Of a stretch of DNA of 64,000 nucleotides, positions 31,346 through 41,124 are shown one piece after another. The stretch is from contig NZ_AP026910.1 in assembly GCF_026000575.1 (NCBI RefSeq), forward strand, positions 806,001 to 870,000, given 5' to 3'. The number at the start of each line of letters is the position of its first letter. Position 1 is the first letter of the stretch. Source of the stretch: Rhodoluna sp. KAS3 (lineage in GTDB: Bacteria > Actinomycetota > Actinomycetes > Actinomycetales > Microbacteriaceae). Made by a program: the position numbers and the translations under genes. The notes under the pieces are model-generated. The model had not been told where the DNA came from. It worked only from the letters and a program-made list of their open reading frames with translations, and did no database searches.

Positions 31346-32455
31346 TTACTCAGCACCGACTGGAACTGCCGATACGGTTTGATCAATTGTCATCTGACCT
31401 AACACCCTGGTACCGAGGTACAGAACGGCGGTCTGCCCTGGCGCAACACCAAGCAGTGGTTCGCTGACTCGAATTACCATGGCGGAATCTGTGACCTTGA
31501 ATTCAGCTGCAATTGCATCGCCGTGCGCACGTACCTGCACATGAATTTGCGTCCAGTCAGACGTATTTGCCGGAGCCTGTCCGCACCAGGTGAACTTTTC
31601 ACCGACCATCTCAGCAATAGCCAAAGCTGCCTGAGAGCCGACCACCACAGTGTTGGTCTTTGGTCGAATTTCAAGCACATAGCGAGGTTTACCGTCAGCA
31701 GCCGGCCGACCGATTGAAAGACCCTTACGCTGCCCAACTGTAAAACCGTGTGCGCCCTCGTGAGAACCCAGAACATTGCCTTCACGGTCAATGATTGGTC
31801 CGGTCTCTTTGCCAACCTTGTCGGCTAGCCAATCCTGGGTGTCACCCTCTGGAATAAAGCAGATGTCATAGCTATCCGGCTTATTAGCTACCGCCAAACC
31901 GCGTTCCATTGCCTCAGCACGAATTAGATCTTTTGAGGCGGTGGCACCAAGGGGAAACATTGAATGCTTGAGTTGCTCAGCGGTAAGCACGCCCAAAACA
32001 TAAGACTGATCCTTGGCCAGGGCTGCCGAACGGTGCAACTCAAGATTGCCTGCCTCGTCTGTCAGCAGGCTGGCATAGTGCCCGGTGCAAACAGCATCGA
32101 AGCCCAGAGCCAAAGCCTTTTCAAGTAGGGCAGCAAATTTGATTCGCTCGTTACAGCGCATACACGGATTCGGAGTGCGCCCGGCTTGGTATTCGGCAAT
32201 GAAATCGTCGACAACATCAGCCTTGAACCGCTCGGAGAAGTCCCACACATAGTAGGGAATTCCGAGGATATTGGCCGCACGCTGGGCATCCATCGAGTCT
32301 TCAATGGTGCAGCAACCACGGGAACCGGTTCTGAGCGTGCCAGGCATGCGCGAGAGTGCTAGGTGCACTCCCACAACTTCATGGCCGGCTTCAACGGCCC
32401 TCGCAGCAGCAACGGCTGAGTCAACCCCGCCAGACATCGCAGCTAAAACCTTCAT
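31346..32455 (-). CDS. mnmA: tRNA-specific 2-thiouridylase MnmA
   Basis: Adenylates and thiolates U34 of tRNA-Glu, -Gln and -Lys, taking sulfur from a cysteine desulfurase. 369 residues. The PP-loop [11 protein letters not shown] is at residues 7-17, the catalytic Cys is in TPNPCMRCN, and the second active Cys is in YDICFIPEG. The Cys pair in RGCCTIEDS lies where family members recognise tRNA. It lies just downstream of the cysteine desulfurase gene, its likely sulfur donor, but has its own predicted leaderless promoter. Confidence 0.97.
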   Translation of the reverse strand: MKVLAAMSGGVDSAVAAARAVEAGHEVVGVHLALSRMPGTLRTGSRGCCTIEDSMDAQRAANILGIPYYVWDFSERFKADVVDDFIAEYQAGRTPNPCMRCNERIKFAALLEKALALGFDAVCTGHYASLLTDEAGNLELHRSAALAKDQSYVLGVLTAEQLKHSMFPLGATASKDLIRAEAMERGLAVANKPDSYDICFIPEGDTQDWLADKVGKETGPIIDREGNVLGSHEGAHGFTVGQRKGLSIGRPAADGKPRYVLEIRPKTNTVVVGSQAALAIAEMVGEKFTWCGQAPANTSDWTQIHVQVRAHGDAIAAEFKVTDSAMVIRVSEPLLGVAPGQTAVLYLGTRVLGQMTIDQTVSAVPVGAE

Positions 32456-32461
32456 GCCACA

Positions 32462-32467
32462 AGTCTA
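32462..32467 (-). promoter_or_regulatory. -10 element for leaderless mnmA
   Basis: TAGACT on the minus strand ends 6 bases (TGTGGC) before the mnmA ATG at 32455. No Shine-Dalgarno is present. Confidence 0.65.
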
Positions 32468-32493
32468 CTTTCCAGCACCGTCAGGCTATTGAG

Positions 32494-33666
32494 TTACCGA
32501 CCTGAAACCCCAGCCTTTCTGGCGGAGGCGTAGGCTGCCGGCAACGCAGCTAAAAACTGATCAATTTCAGCGCGAGATGTTTGTGGACTGATTGAAAGCC
32601 TTAGGCAACTTCGAGCCTCAACCTCAGACCTACCGGTTGCAATCACTACGTGCGATGGGTCAGCGACTCCTGCTCTGCAGGCTGAACCAGTAGACACTGC
32701 GATGTTGGATGTGTCCAGCAAGAACAGCAAGGAGTCTCCGGCGCAACCTGGAAACATGAAGTGAGCATTTCCAGAAATAGCTGGGGCATCTCCTCGCGTG
32801 AAGATCGCCTCAGGAACCAATGTGCCTACCTGCTCGCGCAAATAAACAATCAAGCCGCTCATCTGCTCAAGTTTGGCGTCAAGGTCAGTAACCGCCAGTC
32901 GACAGGCTTCGGCGAGCGCAACGGCAAGTGCAGCCGACAGCGTGCCCGAACGAACCCCTCGCTCCTGACCGCCGCCATGAATCACCTCGGTCAAATTGGT
33001 CTTTCTCGAGACAATCAAGGCGCCGATGCCTACCGGCGCACCAAGCTTGTGGCCAGAGATCGACATAGCCGCCAGCCCTGATTGGCCGAAGTTGACCGGC
33101 GTATGACCAAAGGCTGCCACTGCATCGGAGTGGACCGGAACTTGGTGAGCTGCAGCCAGAGCGGTGATTTCTCTAATTGGTGCAATTACACCAATTTCGT
33201 TGTTGGCCCACATGAGTGAAATGAAAGCGATTTCAGACGAGCGTTCGGCCAGCACATTTCTGAGCCATTCGAGGTCAAGCTCACCCCGTTGGCTTACCGG
33301 ACACCAGAGAACTTCGGCTCCCTGCTCTTTCTCAAGCCACTCAAGTGGTTCGATTACAGCGTGGTGCTCGGTGGCCGCTGAAACGATTACGGTCCGCTTA
33401 GCGTCTTGCCCAGAACGATGCCAGAACAATCCCTTCACTGCCAGGTTGTCAGCCTCTGTACCGCCAGAGGTAAAAATTACCTCACTCCGGTGGGCTCCTA
33501 CGGCAGCAGCAATTGCTTCGCGTGCCTCTTCGACCACCCGCCGTGCAGATTGTCCGAGGCTGTGCACTGATGAGGGGTTGCCGATGAGGTCAAGATTCTC
33601 GAGGTAGGCGCGCTTTACCTCGGGCAACAACGGAGAAGTTGCTGCGTGATCTAGGTATACGGCCAT
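32494..33666 (-). CDS. Cysteine desulfurase (IscS/NifS family)
   Basis: PLP enzyme that moves sulfur from cysteine to acceptors for Fe-S clusters and tRNA thiolation. 390 residues. The PLP Lys is in SISGHKLGAPVG, and the catalytic Cys in STGSACRAGVADPSH. The N-terminus VYLDHAATSPL and FTSGGTEADNLAV are family hallmarks. Its place beside mnmA points to sulfur supply for s2U34. A leaderless ATG is predicted. It is divergent from glgX with a 96-base gap. Confidence 0.93.
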   Translation of the reverse strand: MAVYLDHAATSPLLPEVKRAYLENLDLIGNPSSVHSLGQSARRVVEEAREAIAAAVGAHRSEVIFTSGGTEADNLAVKGLFWHRSGQDAKRTVIVSAATEHHAVIEPLEWLEKEQGAEVLWCPVSQRGELDLEWLRNVLAERSSEIAFISLMWANNEIGVIAPIREITALAAAHQVPVHSDAVAAFGHTPVNFGQSGLAAMSISGHKLGAPVGIGALIVSRKTNLTEVIHGGGQERGVRSGTLSAALAVALAEACRLAVTDLDAKLEQMSGLIVYLREQVGTLVPEAIFTRGDAPAISGNAHFMFPGCAGDSLLFLLDTSNIAVSTGSACRAGVADPSHVVIATGRSEVEARSCLRLSISPQTSRAEIDQFLAALPAAYASARKAGVSGR

Positions 33667-33672
33667 AGGTCA

Positions 33673-33678
33673 AGACTA
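33673..33678 (-). promoter_or_regulatory. -10 element for leaderless cysteine desulfurase gene
   Basis: TAGTCT on the minus strand ends 6 bases (TGACCT) before the ATG at 33666, with no Shine-Dalgarno. Confidence 0.65.
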
Positions 33679-33762
33679 ATCTTTGGCCGTACTGGTTAAT
33701 AAGACTGAAACCGTTTGCTGGTTAGGATTAGCGAGTTGCTTTGTTTGACCCTACGAACATAA

Positions 33763-35829
33763 ATGGTGCAAATGTCTGATTTTCAAATGCCTGAACCAGG
33801 CCAGATGGGCGTTACCGTCTCTGACGGCATCGGCACTATTCGCGTGTACTCAGATTCGGCGACCACAATTGAAGTCTGCATTCTGAATCCTGAGAATCCT
33901 CGCGAAACAATCGAAACCATCGACTTGGTTCGCGGTGCCCACGGAATTTGGTCGGCTTCTAGCAGCCACTTGGTCCCTGGTACCAAGTACGGCCTTCGAG
34001 CAACGGGCCCAGAGGGTCCACGCCACCGCTTCAACAGCAGCCTGCTGCTGATTGACCCATACGCCAAGGGTGTTATTCGCGAGAGCGCGAGAGAGTTTCA
34101 CTGTGTTGTGGTCGACGGGGACTTCGATTGGCAGGGCGTTGCCAAGCCAAACATTCCGCTAGACGAATTAGTTATCTATGAGGCACATGCCCGTGGCCTC
34201 ACTCGTGGCAATAGCGCACTGCCTGATGAACTTCGCGGCACCTATGCGGCACTTGGCCACCCCAGCACGATTGAGCATCTAAAGAACATCGGGGTAAACG
34301 CCGTTGAGCTATTGCCGATTCAGATGTTCATCTCTGAACCGCGCCTGATGAACATGGGCCTCATTAACTACTGGGGCTACAACTCAATCAATTTCTTTAC
34401 CCCACATCACCGATACGCCACCGCTGCGGCTATTAAGGCTGGCCCTGAGGCAATCTTGGTTGAGCTCAAGACCGCCATCCGTGAATTGCACCGCAATGGC
34501 ATTGAAGTACTGCTGGACGTGGTCTACAACCACACTGCCGAAGGTGGCGGCGGCGGCCTGACCCACTCATATCGTGGATTGGACAATTCCAACTACTACC
34601 GTCAAGACGAAAAAGGTTGGTACCACGACACCACTGGTTGCGGTAACTCACTGGATTTCAGCAACCCTCATGTGGTTCACATGGTGCTCGAAAGCCTGCG
34701 CTACTGGACTACAGAGCTGCAGGTAGACGGCTACCGGTTTGACCTGGCCACCACTCTTGCTCGCGACGAGAACAACCACTACGACCCGAACCACCCGCTG
34801 CTCCGATCAATTGTGGAGGACCCTATTTTGGCCGAGGCCAAGATGATCGTTGAGCCTTGGGATGTTGGCCTTGGCGGCTGGCAAACCGGAAACTTCCCTG
34901 AACGGTTCAGCGAGTGGAACGACCGCTACCGCGATTCAGTCAGACGGTTCTGGCTCGGTGACATCGCTGCGGCAAGAAATTCTGGAAGCCACTGGAATGG
35001 CGTTAGCGATCTTGCCACCCGCCTATCCGGGTCTCGAGACATCTTTGACAGCCCGACCGGCACTGTTGGAGCGGTAAACTTCATAACCGCACACGATGGT
35101 TTTTGCCTTCGCGACTTGGTTAGCTACGACGTCAAGCACAACCAGTCCAACGGTGAGAGCAACCGCGATGGAACCAACGGCAACCACTCGTTCAACCATG
35201 GGCACGAGGGAATCGGTGCTACTGAGCAGATTGTGGCTCAACGACACAAGGCTGCCCGAAACCTGATGGCAACGCTGCTGTTCTCTTACGGAATTCCGAT
35301 GATTACCGCCGGTGACGAGCGACTAAAAACTCAGAACGGCAACAACAACGCATACTGCCAAGACAACGTCATGACCTGGGTTAACTGGAATCCAAGCCGA
35401 AGTGAACGCGACTTCGAAAAAACCTTCAGCTACCTAACGCAGCTACGCCGCGAAAATCCGGTACTGCGCCCTCGAAACTACAGCTCGTTCGATGACGCCA
35501 CCTCAGAACACGACCTGCTCAAGTGGTACAACGCAGCCGGTGAAATTATGTCGACCGATGACTGGCACAACACCGAATGCCGAACCATCAGCCGCTACAG
35601 CCTGCACATTGCGGCAAACGGTGAGAAAAACTCAATGCTGTTGGTAATCCACGGTGTTGAGAAAACCACCGAGGTTACCTTGCCGGCCGCCGACGGAGTA
35701 ACCGGTTACGAAATGCTCTGGAATAGTGCCCACGATGTTCCACGGGCTTCAACCCAGACCTATCTGCCGGGCGACACTGTGAATCTGTCGGGCACATCGA
35801 TGCAGCTTTTCCGCGCCAGCTTTGCCTAA
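33763..35829 (+). CDS. glgX: Glycogen debranching enzyme GlgX (isoamylase type)
   Basis: GH13 enzyme that hydrolyses alpha-1,6 branches in glycogen. 688 residues: an N-terminal CBM48-like beta domain (about 1-110), the (beta/alpha)8 barrel, and a C-terminal beta domain. Catalytic residues are visible: the nucleophile Asp in VDGYRFDLATTL, the Glu in MIVEPWDVG, and the Asp in FITAHDGFCLRDL. The N-terminal region VYEAHARGLTRG matches GlgX/TreX. Starts at 33763 and 33772 (both ATG) are possible; no strong ribosome site is seen. It is first in glgX-glgE-glgB. Confidence 0.93.
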   Translation: MVQMSDFQMPEPGQMGVTVSDGIGTIRVYSDSATTIEVCILNPENPRETIETIDLVRGAHGIWSASSSHLVPGTKYGLRATGPEGPRHRFNSSLLLIDPYAKGVIRESAREFHCVVVDGDFDWQGVAKPNIPLDELVIYEAHARGLTRGNSALPDELRGTYAALGHPSTIEHLKNIGVNAVELLPIQMFISEPRLMNMGLINYWGYNSINFFTPHHRYATAAAIKAGPEAILVELKTAIRELHRNGIEVLLDVVYNHTAEGGGGGLTHSYRGLDNSNYYRQDEKGWYHDTTGCGNSLDFSNPHVVHMVLESLRYWTTELQVDGYRFDLATTLARDENNHYDPNHPLLRSIVEDPILAEAKMIVEPWDVGLGGWQTGNFPERFSEWNDRYRDSVRRFWLGDIAAARNSGSHWNGVSDLATRLSGSRDIFDSPTGTVGAVNFITAHDGFCLRDLVSYDVKHNQSNGESNRDGTNGNHSFNHGHEGIGATEQIVAQRHKAARNLMATLLFSYGIPMITAGDERLKTQNGNNNAYCQDNVMTWVNWNPSRSERDFEKTFSYLTQLRRENPVLRPRNYSSFDDATSEHDLLKWYNAAGEIMSTDDWHNTECRTISRYSLHIAANGEKNSMLLVIHGVEKTTEVTLPAADGVTGYEMLWNSAHDVPRASTQTYLPGDTVNLSGTSMQLFRASFA

Positions 35830-35898
35830 CTCACCACTAACTTGCTAACGGATATGTAAAGCCTTGGTAAACCGGGCAATCCGTCAATAATTTGTCGC

Positions 35899-35904
35899 TA
35901 AGTT
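35899..35904 (+). promoter_or_regulatory. -10 element for leaderless glgE
   Basis: TAAGTT ends 7 bases before the GTG of glgE at 35912. An AGGAG-like GGAG sits only 1 base from the GTG, too close to work as a ribosome site. Confidence 0.55.
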
Positions 35905-35911
35905 ATGGAGT

Positions 35912-37939
35912 GTGAGCAAAGTTAACCAGATCAGCTACCGACACGCACGACCATTTGGGCGCCTACCGATTTTGTCAGTCTCTCCGGCTGTCGAGAATGG
36001 TCGCTGGCCAGCCAAAGCCTATGCCGGTGAAGTAGTTCCTTTTGCCGCCACAGTTTTTCGCGAGGGTCACGACGCGCTCGCCGCAGAGGTGCTACTAACC
36101 TCACCGACCGGAACCCAAACCGTGCACCGTATGGTGGCTGGCGCTCCAGGCTCAGACCGCTGGCACACATCGGTGTTGCTTTCTGAAGAAGGCACCTACA
36201 CCTTTCAGATTCGTGCTTTTGCAGATGATTTTGAAACCTGGCACCACAACGCCAGTGTCAAGCTTGCCGTTGGGGTTGACGAAGAACTGATGATGCTCGA
36301 GGGCATTGCCCTCTTGACCCGGGCCGCAGCCGAAAAAGGCCGCACAGCCGCAAACGCACGCAACTTGGTTGAACTAGCCGAAAAACTTGGCGACACCTCA
36401 CGTTCTGCCCAATCGCGATTTGCCGAGGCCGAAACCAAAGCCATCGCAAAGGCCATCGCCAACCAACCGATTCGCAGTCTGATTACCCTCAGCGAAGATT
36501 TCGAGATCAAATCCGAGCGCTCACGGTCAGGTGTTGGCGCATGGTACGAGTTCTTCCCGCGCAGCGAGGGAGCCAAGTTTGATGCCAAAACCAAGACTTG
36601 GACCTCGGGCACTTTCAAAACAGCGATGAAGCGTCTGCCAGCTGTGGCGGAAATGGGCTTCAACGTGCTGTACATGCCGCCAATCCACCCAATCGGTGTT
36701 GCATATCGAAAGGGGCCGAACAACACGCTCACAGCCGGGCCACAGGACCCTGGATCACCTTGGGCAATTGGTTCCGAGGCTGGTGGCCACGATGCCATTC
36801 ACCCAGACCTAGGAACCGAGAAGGACTTTGCCGCATTTGTTAGAGCGGCTAATGATCGTGGAATTGAAATTGCCTTGGACTTTGCGCTGCAGGCATCACC
36901 TGACCACCCGTGGGTCAGGTCCAACCCTGAGTGGTTTACAACTCGTGCGGATGGGTCAATTGCCTATGCCGAAAACCCTCCTAAGAAGTACCAGGATATT
37001 TTCCCGATCAACTTCGATAACGACCCAGAAGGCATCTACTTCGAGTCACTTCGGATTATCAAGCTGTGGGTTTCGCGCGGAGTAAAGATTTTCCGGGTTG
37101 ATAACCCACACACCAAACCGGTGGCTTTCTGGGAATGGCTGATCAATGAGGTCAACGCAGAGTTTCCTGAGGTGGTCTTTTTGGCCGAAGCTTTTACTCG
37201 ACCTGCCATGATGCACGCTCTTGGTAAGGCCGGTTTCCAGCAGTCCTACACCTACTACACCTGGCGAAACACCAAGGCGGAGCTAGAAAGCTACCTGACC
37301 GAGATTTCCAAGGCCAGTTCGGACTTCTTCCGCCCAAACCTATGGGTGAGCACCCCTGACATTTTGACCGAGTACCTGCAGTTTGGTGGCCCGGCAGCAC
37401 ACAAGATTCGCGCTGCAATCGCAGCTACTGCCTCACCTAGCTGGGGAATGTATGCCGGCTACGAACTTTGCGAGTCGGTGGCCCGCCCAGGCGCAGAAGA
37501 ACACATTGATAGCGAAAAGTTTGAGTACCGGCCACGTGACTGGCAGGCTGCTGAAAAGGGCGGTCGAAGCATTGCCCCATACATCACCAAACTTAATCAG
37601 ATTCGTGCCGCCCACCCTGCCCTGCGTCAACTGAGAAACTTTGAGCTTCACCACACAGACGACTCGGCAATCATCTGCTACTCAAAGCATCTGGCGGCAG
37701 AACACACCGAGAGCGGAAAAGCAGACACCGTTTTGGTGGTGGCAAATGTTGATCCGCACGCTGTGCGCGAAACAACAGTGCACTTGAATCTAGCCAAACT
37801 TGGCCTACCTGAGGGCGCAACCTTCGAAGTGCATGACCTGATTACTGGCGAGACCTACAAATGGTCCACCGATAACTACGTCCGCCTCGATGCATTCCAC
37901 GAACCTGCACACATTTTCAAAATCGGCAAAGTGCTTTAA
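35912..37939 (+). CDS. glgE: Alpha-1,4-glucan:maltose-1-phosphate maltosyltransferase GlgE
   Basis: GH13_3 enzyme that extends alpha-glucan using maltose-1-phosphate. 675 residues. An N-terminal beta domain is followed by a helical insert (about 115-200), then the catalytic barrel with the nucleophile Asp in FRVDNPHTKP, the acid Glu in FLAEAFTRP and the stabilising Asp in STPDILTEYLQ, matching Streptomyces and Mycobacterium GlgE. GTG start, probably leaderless. The partners that make maltose-1-phosphate (TreS and maltokinase) are not in the window and must lie elsewhere or be replaced. glgB follows after 14 bases. Confidence 0.95.
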   Translation: MSKVNQISYRHARPFGRLPILSVSPAVENGRWPAKAYAGEVVPFAATVFREGHDALAAEVLLTSPTGTQTVHRMVAGAPGSDRWHTSVLLSEEGTYTFQIRAFADDFETWHHNASVKLAVGVDEELMMLEGIALLTRAAAEKGRTAANARNLVELAEKLGDTSRSAQSRFAEAETKAIAKAIANQPIRSLITLSEDFEIKSERSRSGVGAWYEFFPRSEGAKFDAKTKTWTSGTFKTAMKRLPAVAEMGFNVLYMPPIHPIGVAYRKGPNNTLTAGPQDPGSPWAIGSEAGGHDAIHPDLGTEKDFAAFVRAANDRGIEIALDFALQASPDHPWVRSNPEWFTTRADGSIAYAENPPKKYQDIFPINFDNDPEGIYFESLRIIKLWVSRGVKIFRVDNPHTKPVAFWEWLINEVNAEFPEVVFLAEAFTRPAMMHALGKAGFQQSYTYYTWRNTKAELESYLTEISKASSDFFRPNLWVSTPDILTEYLQFGGPAAHKIRAAIAATASPSWGMYAGYELCESVARPGAEEHIDSEKFEYRPRDWQAAEKGGRSIAPYITKLNQIRAAHPALRQLRNFELHHTDDSAIICYSKHLAAEHTESGKADTVLVVANVDPHAVRETTVHLNLAKLGLPEGATFEVHDLITGETYKWSTDNYVRLDAFHEPAHIFKIGKVL

Positions 37940-37953
37940 GAGAAAGATCAACC

Positions 37954-40161
37954 ATGGCTACTCGTAAAAAGACTCAAATCACTCTGCCTGAGCTCTCTGG
38001 CGATTTCATTGAGCGGGTTGCCAATGGCGCCCACCACGACCCTCACTCGTTGCTGGGTATTCACCCGCACGAAACCGGATGGGTGATTAGAACCCTGAAG
38101 CCATTGGCAAAAACTGTCACTGCGATTCTGGACGGCGCCGACCCAGTAACCCTTGTCCACCTCTCACACGGGGTCTGGCAGGGGTTTGTGGACGCAAAGA
38201 AGGTTCCTGACTACCGAATCGTTGCCACCTATGAGGGCGATGACGCAGAGGTTGAATGGCGCATCGACGACCCTTACCGCCACGTGCCGACTCTAGGGGA
38301 ACTTGACCTTCACTTGATTCGCGAAGGCCGCCACGAAGAGCTTTGGCGAGCACTGGGCTCGAACCTTCACAGCGTTAAGGGATCGTTGGGTGAAAGCCAC
38401 GGCACCCGTTTTGCAGTCTGGGCTCCAAACGCTCAGGCCGTGCGTGTGGTTGGCGAATTCAATCACTGGAATGGTGTTGCACACTCAATGCGCGTAATGG
38501 GCGCCTCTGGCGTTTGGGAACTGTTCATTCCGGGCATCGGTGCTGGCACCAAATACAAGTACGAAATTTTGACCCAGGACGGCAACTGGATTACCAAGAT
38601 TGACCCGCTGGCCCGGGCTACCGAAGTGCCGCCTTCAACCGCATCAATCGTGTCTGAGTCCACCTATAAGTGGAAAGACAAGAAGTGGATCGACGCTCGT
38701 ACCAAGCGGGATGCTCTGAAAGCACCGATGTCTATTTACGAACTGCACGCCGGTTCGTGGAGACTTGGCCTGGATTACCGCGGACTTGCCGACGAGCTGA
38801 TTCCATACGTTAAAGAGATGGGCTTTACGCATGTTGAGTTCATGCCGCTTGCCGAGCATCCTTACGCACCATCCTGGGGTTACCAGGTAACCGGTTACTA
38901 CGCCCCGACCTCAAGATTTGGCTCTGCTGATGACCTCAAGTACCTAATCGACCGTCTGCACGCCGAAAACATCGGTGTGATTCTTGACTGGGTTCCAGCT
39001 CACTTTCCGAAGGATGAATGGGCCTTGGGCCGCTTTGATGGGCGTGCGCTGTATGAGGCTGAAGACCCTCGACGCGGTGAGCACCCAGACTGGGGTACCT
39101 TCATCTTTGATTTTGGCCGCACCGAGGTTAAGAACTTCTTGGTTGCCAACGCCCTCTACTGGCTTGAAGAATTCCACATCGATGGACTCCGCGTGGATGC
39201 GGTTGCTTCAATGCTGTACCTTGACTACTCGCGCGAGAGCGACAACTGGCTACCAAACCAATTTGGTGGCCGCGAAAACCTTGATGCCATCTCGTTCATG
39301 CAAGAGGTAAACGCCACCGCGTATCGCCGCAATCCTGGAATCATGATGATTGCTGAGGAATCAACCAGTTGGGGTGGCGTAAGCGCACCAACCGACGGTG
39401 GCGGACTTGGCTTTGGATTCAAGTGGAACATGGGCTGGATGAACGACACCCTCCAGTACATCGAAAAAGACCCGGCCTACCGCAAGTACCACCACGGCGA
39501 ACTGACCTTCTCGATGCTCTATGCCTACGACGAGAAGTTCATCCTGCCAATTAGCCACGACGAGGTAGTACATGGTAAGGGCTCGCTGCTTTCAAAGATG
39601 CCGGGCGACCGCTGGCAGCAATTGGCCAATGTTCGTGCCTACCTGGCATTCATGTGGGCTCACCCTGGCAAGCAGCTGTTGTTCATGGGTTCAGAGTTTG
39701 GTCAGCAGTCAGAGTGGAACCAAGAGCGCGGACTCGAGTGGTGGATTTTGGACCAGCCGATTCACCGCGGTCTGCAGCAGTTGGTAGCAACGCTCAATCG
39801 CGTTTACCTAGAAAACCCATCGATGTGGCAACTTGACCACGACCACAGGGGCTTTGTTTGGATCGACGGCGGCAACGCAGACGGCAACCTGCTCTCATTC
39901 CTTCGCTATGACGAAAAGGGCGAGCCAATAGCTGTCGTGATCAACTTTGCCGGCCACCCTCACCATGACTTCAAGCTCGGATTACCAAAGTCGGGCAAGT
40001 GGAATGAAATTTTGAACACTGATGCCGCTGAGTTCGGTGGCTCGGGAGTCGGAAACTTTGGTCAAATAGAAGCGACTGGTGACGGAACCCACGGTCAACC
40101 GCACTCGGCTAGCATTTCGGTGCCACCGCTCGGTGCCGTTTGGTTCAAGCCGGCCAAGTAA
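37954..40161 (+). CDS. glgB: 1,4-alpha-glucan branching enzyme
   Basis: GH13 enzyme that adds alpha-1,6 branches to linear glucan. 735 residues: two N-terminal beta domains (HHDPHSLLGIHP; FAVWAPNAQAVRVVGEFNHWNG), the barrel, and a C-terminal beta domain. The nucleophile Asp is in GLRVDAVASMLYLDYSR, the Glu in MIAEESTSWGG, and the Asp in PISHDEVVHGKGS. It is the end of glgX-glgE-glgB; with GlgE it builds branched glucan, and GlgX can trim it. A weak hairpin (40174-40190) follows between it and the convergent ybbN-like gene. Confidence 0.96.
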   Translation: MATRKKTQITLPELSGDFIERVANGAHHDPHSLLGIHPHETGWVIRTLKPLAKTVTAILDGADPVTLVHLSHGVWQGFVDAKKVPDYRIVATYEGDDAEVEWRIDDPYRHVPTLGELDLHLIREGRHEELWRALGSNLHSVKGSLGESHGTRFAVWAPNAQAVRVVGEFNHWNGVAHSMRVMGASGVWELFIPGIGAGTKYKYEILTQDGNWITKIDPLARATEVPPSTASIVSESTYKWKDKKWIDARTKRDALKAPMSIYELHAGSWRLGLDYRGLADELIPYVKEMGFTHVEFMPLAEHPYAPSWGYQVTGYYAPTSRFGSADDLKYLIDRLHAENIGVILDWVPAHFPKDEWALGRFDGRALYEAEDPRRGEHPDWGTFIFDFGRTEVKNFLVANALYWLEEFHIDGLRVDAVASMLYLDYSRESDNWLPNQFGGRENLDAISFMQEVNATAYRRNPGIMMIAEESTSWGGVSAPTDGGGLGFGFKWNMGWMNDTLQYIEKDPAYRKYHHGELTFSMLYAYDEKFILPISHDEVVHGKGSLLSKMPGDRWQQLANVRAYLAFMWAHPGKQLLFMGSEFGQQSEWNQERGLEWWILDQPIHRGLQQLVATLNRVYLENPSMWQLDHDHRGFVWIDGGNADGNLLSFLRYDEKGEPIAVVINFAGHPHHDFKLGLPKSGKWNEILNTDAAEFGGSGVGNFGQIEATGDGTHGQPHSASISVPPLGAVWFKPAK

Positions 40162-40173
40162 TTTTGGAACGGT

Positions 40174-40190
40174 AGCCGCTATCGGTGGCT
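40174..40190. terminator. Weak hairpin between convergent glgB and ybbN-like gene
   Basis: AGCC (40174-40177) and GGCT (40187-40190) with a CCG/CGG inner pairing option, followed by TTT. The stem is short, so confidence is low. Confidence 0.35.
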
Positions 40191-40192
40191 GT

Positions 40193-41122
40193 TTAGTAGA
40201 GCAACGCTGCCAAGGCTCGACGAGCTTGCGCAAGTTCTGGTGCATCAGGCTGTGAAATCGAGAAGAGCTCGAGCAGGTGTTTTCTTAAAACCTCGCGCTC
40301 ATCTTTGTCGGCCACAGCGAACCGGGTGAGAACAGTTTGGTACCCCTGACCCGCGTGACCGATGGCAACGAGCACATCTGCCTTTAGAAGTGCCTCTGCC
40401 TGGTTCTGTGGCGCTGACCCAAGTACGGCGTCAAAGTCCACTCCCCTGGTTCGCTCCAGCAATTTGGCCTGGGCCAAGCCAGCTACGGCCAGTGCATCCG
40501 CTGGGCTATCCAACAAAATTCCCTGATAAATAGCCACGGCGCCCTGATAGTTGCCAGCCTCAATTGCCTCGATGGCCTCTAGGTGCTTTGGAGGCAGAGT
40601 TGGCTCTGCTGGGCCGCTGAATTCATCTGAGACGGTCAAGGCCCCAGCAACGCCGTTTTCTTGCGCAACCTGCAAGAGGCGGTTCAGATAGGCGTTTACG
40701 TGATCCAGCGGCTGATCACCTTCGAACAGTGGAACTGGCTGACCCTTGATCAGGGCGACGACGCTTGGTATGGCCTGGATAGCAAAAGCCTGAACAACCT
40801 CTGGCGAAGCCTGGGCGTCGATGCGCACCAAAAGGGTTCGGCCACCGAGGGAGCGAACGGCCTTTTCGAGCGAAACCGCTAGGGCATCACTCTGGGGGTT
40901 TCCGGCGGAAAAGAATTCGATGACAACCGGAACGTTCGCTGAAATCGTGACGAAACCTTTGAGGTTATTGGCGTTTCCGAGGGCGACTAGGTCAGGGACA
41001 CGGATTGGTTCCTGAACACCAGTTTGGCTCTGTGCGCCGGTAGCCTGATTGACCTCAGGTTTTCTCAAGCTGGACAAGTCAACGGCCCCGGCCAAACTTG
41101 CTCTAGACATCGAATCGGCCAT
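40193..41122 (-). CDS. YbbN-like co-chaperone: thioredoxin fold without Cys plus TPR
   Basis: 309-residue protein. Residues 55-150 form a thioredoxin-like fold (VPVVIEFFSAGNPQSDA, AIQAIPSVVALIKGQ with cis-Pro), but the CxxC position (72-77) has no Cys, so it cannot do redox chemistry. The C-terminal half (180-305) is helical and TPR-like (EAIEAGNYQGAVAIYQGIL, DALAVAGLAQAKLL). This matches actinobacterial YbbN/CnoX-type proteins; a holdase or chaperone-adaptor role is an inference. It starts 2 bases after the stop of the upstream membrane-protein gene, so it is translationally coupled to it. Confidence 0.85.
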   Translation of the reverse strand: MADSMSRASLAGAVDLSSLRKPEVNQATGAQSQTGVQEPIRVPDLVALGNANNLKGFVTISANVPVVIEFFSAGNPQSDALAVSLEKAVRSLGGRTLLVRIDAQASPEVVQAFAIQAIPSVVALIKGQPVPLFEGDQPLDHVNAYLNRLLQVAQENGVAGALTVSDEFSGPAEPTLPPKHLEAIEAIEAGNYQGAVAIYQGILLDSPADALAVAGLAQAKLLERTRGVDFDAVLGSAPQNQAEALLKADVLVAIGHAGQGYQTVLTRFAVADKDEREVLRKHLLELFSISQPDAPELAQARRALAALLY

Positions 41123-41124
41123 TT

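Noticed and set aside
36205-36798. 197-codon open frame on the minus strand opposite glgE
   Set aside because: Shadow of the glgE frame with no motif or promoter.
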